Origin: CAMPJU01 sp046566095
Lineage (GTDB): Bacteria > Pseudomonadota > Gammaproteobacteria > Xanthomonadales > Xanthomonadaceae
DNA: 5,677 bases
Direction of reading: 5' to 3'
NCBI GenBank assembly: GCA_046566095.1
Contig: JBKHXI010000065.1
Span: forward strand, 1-5,677
The position numbers and the translations under genes are program-made. Of the stretch, positions 5,527 to 5,677 are shown piece by piece. The notes beneath the pieces are model-generated. The model worked only from the letters and a program-made list of their open reading frames with translations, had not been told where the DNA came from and ran no database searches. How positions within the stretch are numbered: position 1 is the stretch's first letter; every line of letters starts with the position of its first letter.

Positions 5527-5677
5527 ATGGCGAATGGCGCAAGCTCCGGCACGGCCGGCGCCGCACCGGCCGGCACCCTGCCCGCCGCCTGGCGCTGGCG
5601 CTTCGCCGTCGGCATCGCGCTCACCGCGCTGCTGCTGGCGGCCGCGCTGGTGCTGGCCTGGCGCGAGCACCGCGCCC
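5527..5677 (+). CDS. N-terminally membrane-anchored protein of unknown function (partial)
   Basis: Fifty codons are visible before the window ends. The product has a small, Ala/Gly/Pro-rich N-terminal tail (1-21), a basic aromatic patch WRWRF (22-26), one clear transmembrane helix (about 26-45, GIALTALLLAAALVLAW), then the charged residues REHRA. The WRWR cluster before the helix favours an N-in orientation, with what follows in the periplasm. Third positions are almost all G or C, as in the neighbouring genes, and the start has a GGAAG Shine-Dalgarno, so the frame is credible. Membrane kinases, diguanylate cyclases and transport or envelope proteins all can begin this way; the family cannot be named from this piece. 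It is divergent from the peptidase and so has its own promoter. Confidence 0.65.
   Translation, partial: MANGASSGTAGAAPAGTLPAAWRWRFAVGIALTALLLAAALVLAWREHRA

Noticed and set aside
2807..5566. A 919-codon minus-strand frame overlapping the peptidase in another phase
   Set aside because: It encodes Arg/Ala/Pro-rich sequence without motifs and runs through the REP cluster and intergenic region, whereas the overlapping peptidase frame has a full catalytic triad.
5055..5624. 189-codon minus-strand frame across the REP cluster and the start of the plus-strand gene
   Set aside because: It contains translated REP sequence and overlaps the signal-peptide region of the peptidase out of frame. No credible start or domain was found.

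Overview
The window is very GC-rich with strong G/C bias at third codon positions. It carries Xanthomonadaceae (Lysobacteraceae)-type REP palindromes and a dipeptidyl peptidase IV of the kind common in Lysobacter, Luteimonas, Xanthomonas and Stenotrophomonas. That lineage is an inference from style and gene content, because no phylogenetic marker is present.

Layout. Positions 1-2775 (minus strand) hold a compact signalling operon read from high to low coordinates. It starts with a multi-pass membrane PAS histidine kinase (622-2775). Next is a stand-alone Rcp1-like receiver protein (188-625) that overlaps the kinase stop by an ATGA. Last is a second receiver-domain protein starting at 183 and running off the left edge. 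Positions 2830-5124 (minus strand) encode an exported S9B dipeptidyl peptidase IV with an intact catalytic triad and Glu-Glu substrate-binding motif. Positions 5125-5526 are a noncoding divergent region. It holds a candidate peptidase promoter with flanking dyads, three REP-like palindromes (one inverted, two direct) and the leader of a plus-strand gene. Positions 5527-5677 (plus strand) are the 5' end of a gene for an N-terminally membrane-anchored protein that leaves the window.

How the genes may work together. The kinase has all residues needed to autophosphorylate at its DHp histidine and pass phosphate to the CheY-like receiver, and perhaps to the second receiver, giving a branched output. 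The peptidase upstream is co-oriented, but a 54-150 nt gap separates it from the kinase, and nothing in the sequence links the two functionally.

Most noteworthy points. (1) The kinase has no convincing ATG/GTG/TTG start, yet an in-frame ATC sits 6 nt behind a GGAGG Shine-Dalgarno. (2) The REP copies show a compensatory base-pair swap. (3) The kinase's membrane sensor region contains a threefold M..NTA..F.L repeat. No clearly new multi-gene system is visible; the content is largely ordinary two-component and peptidase genes.
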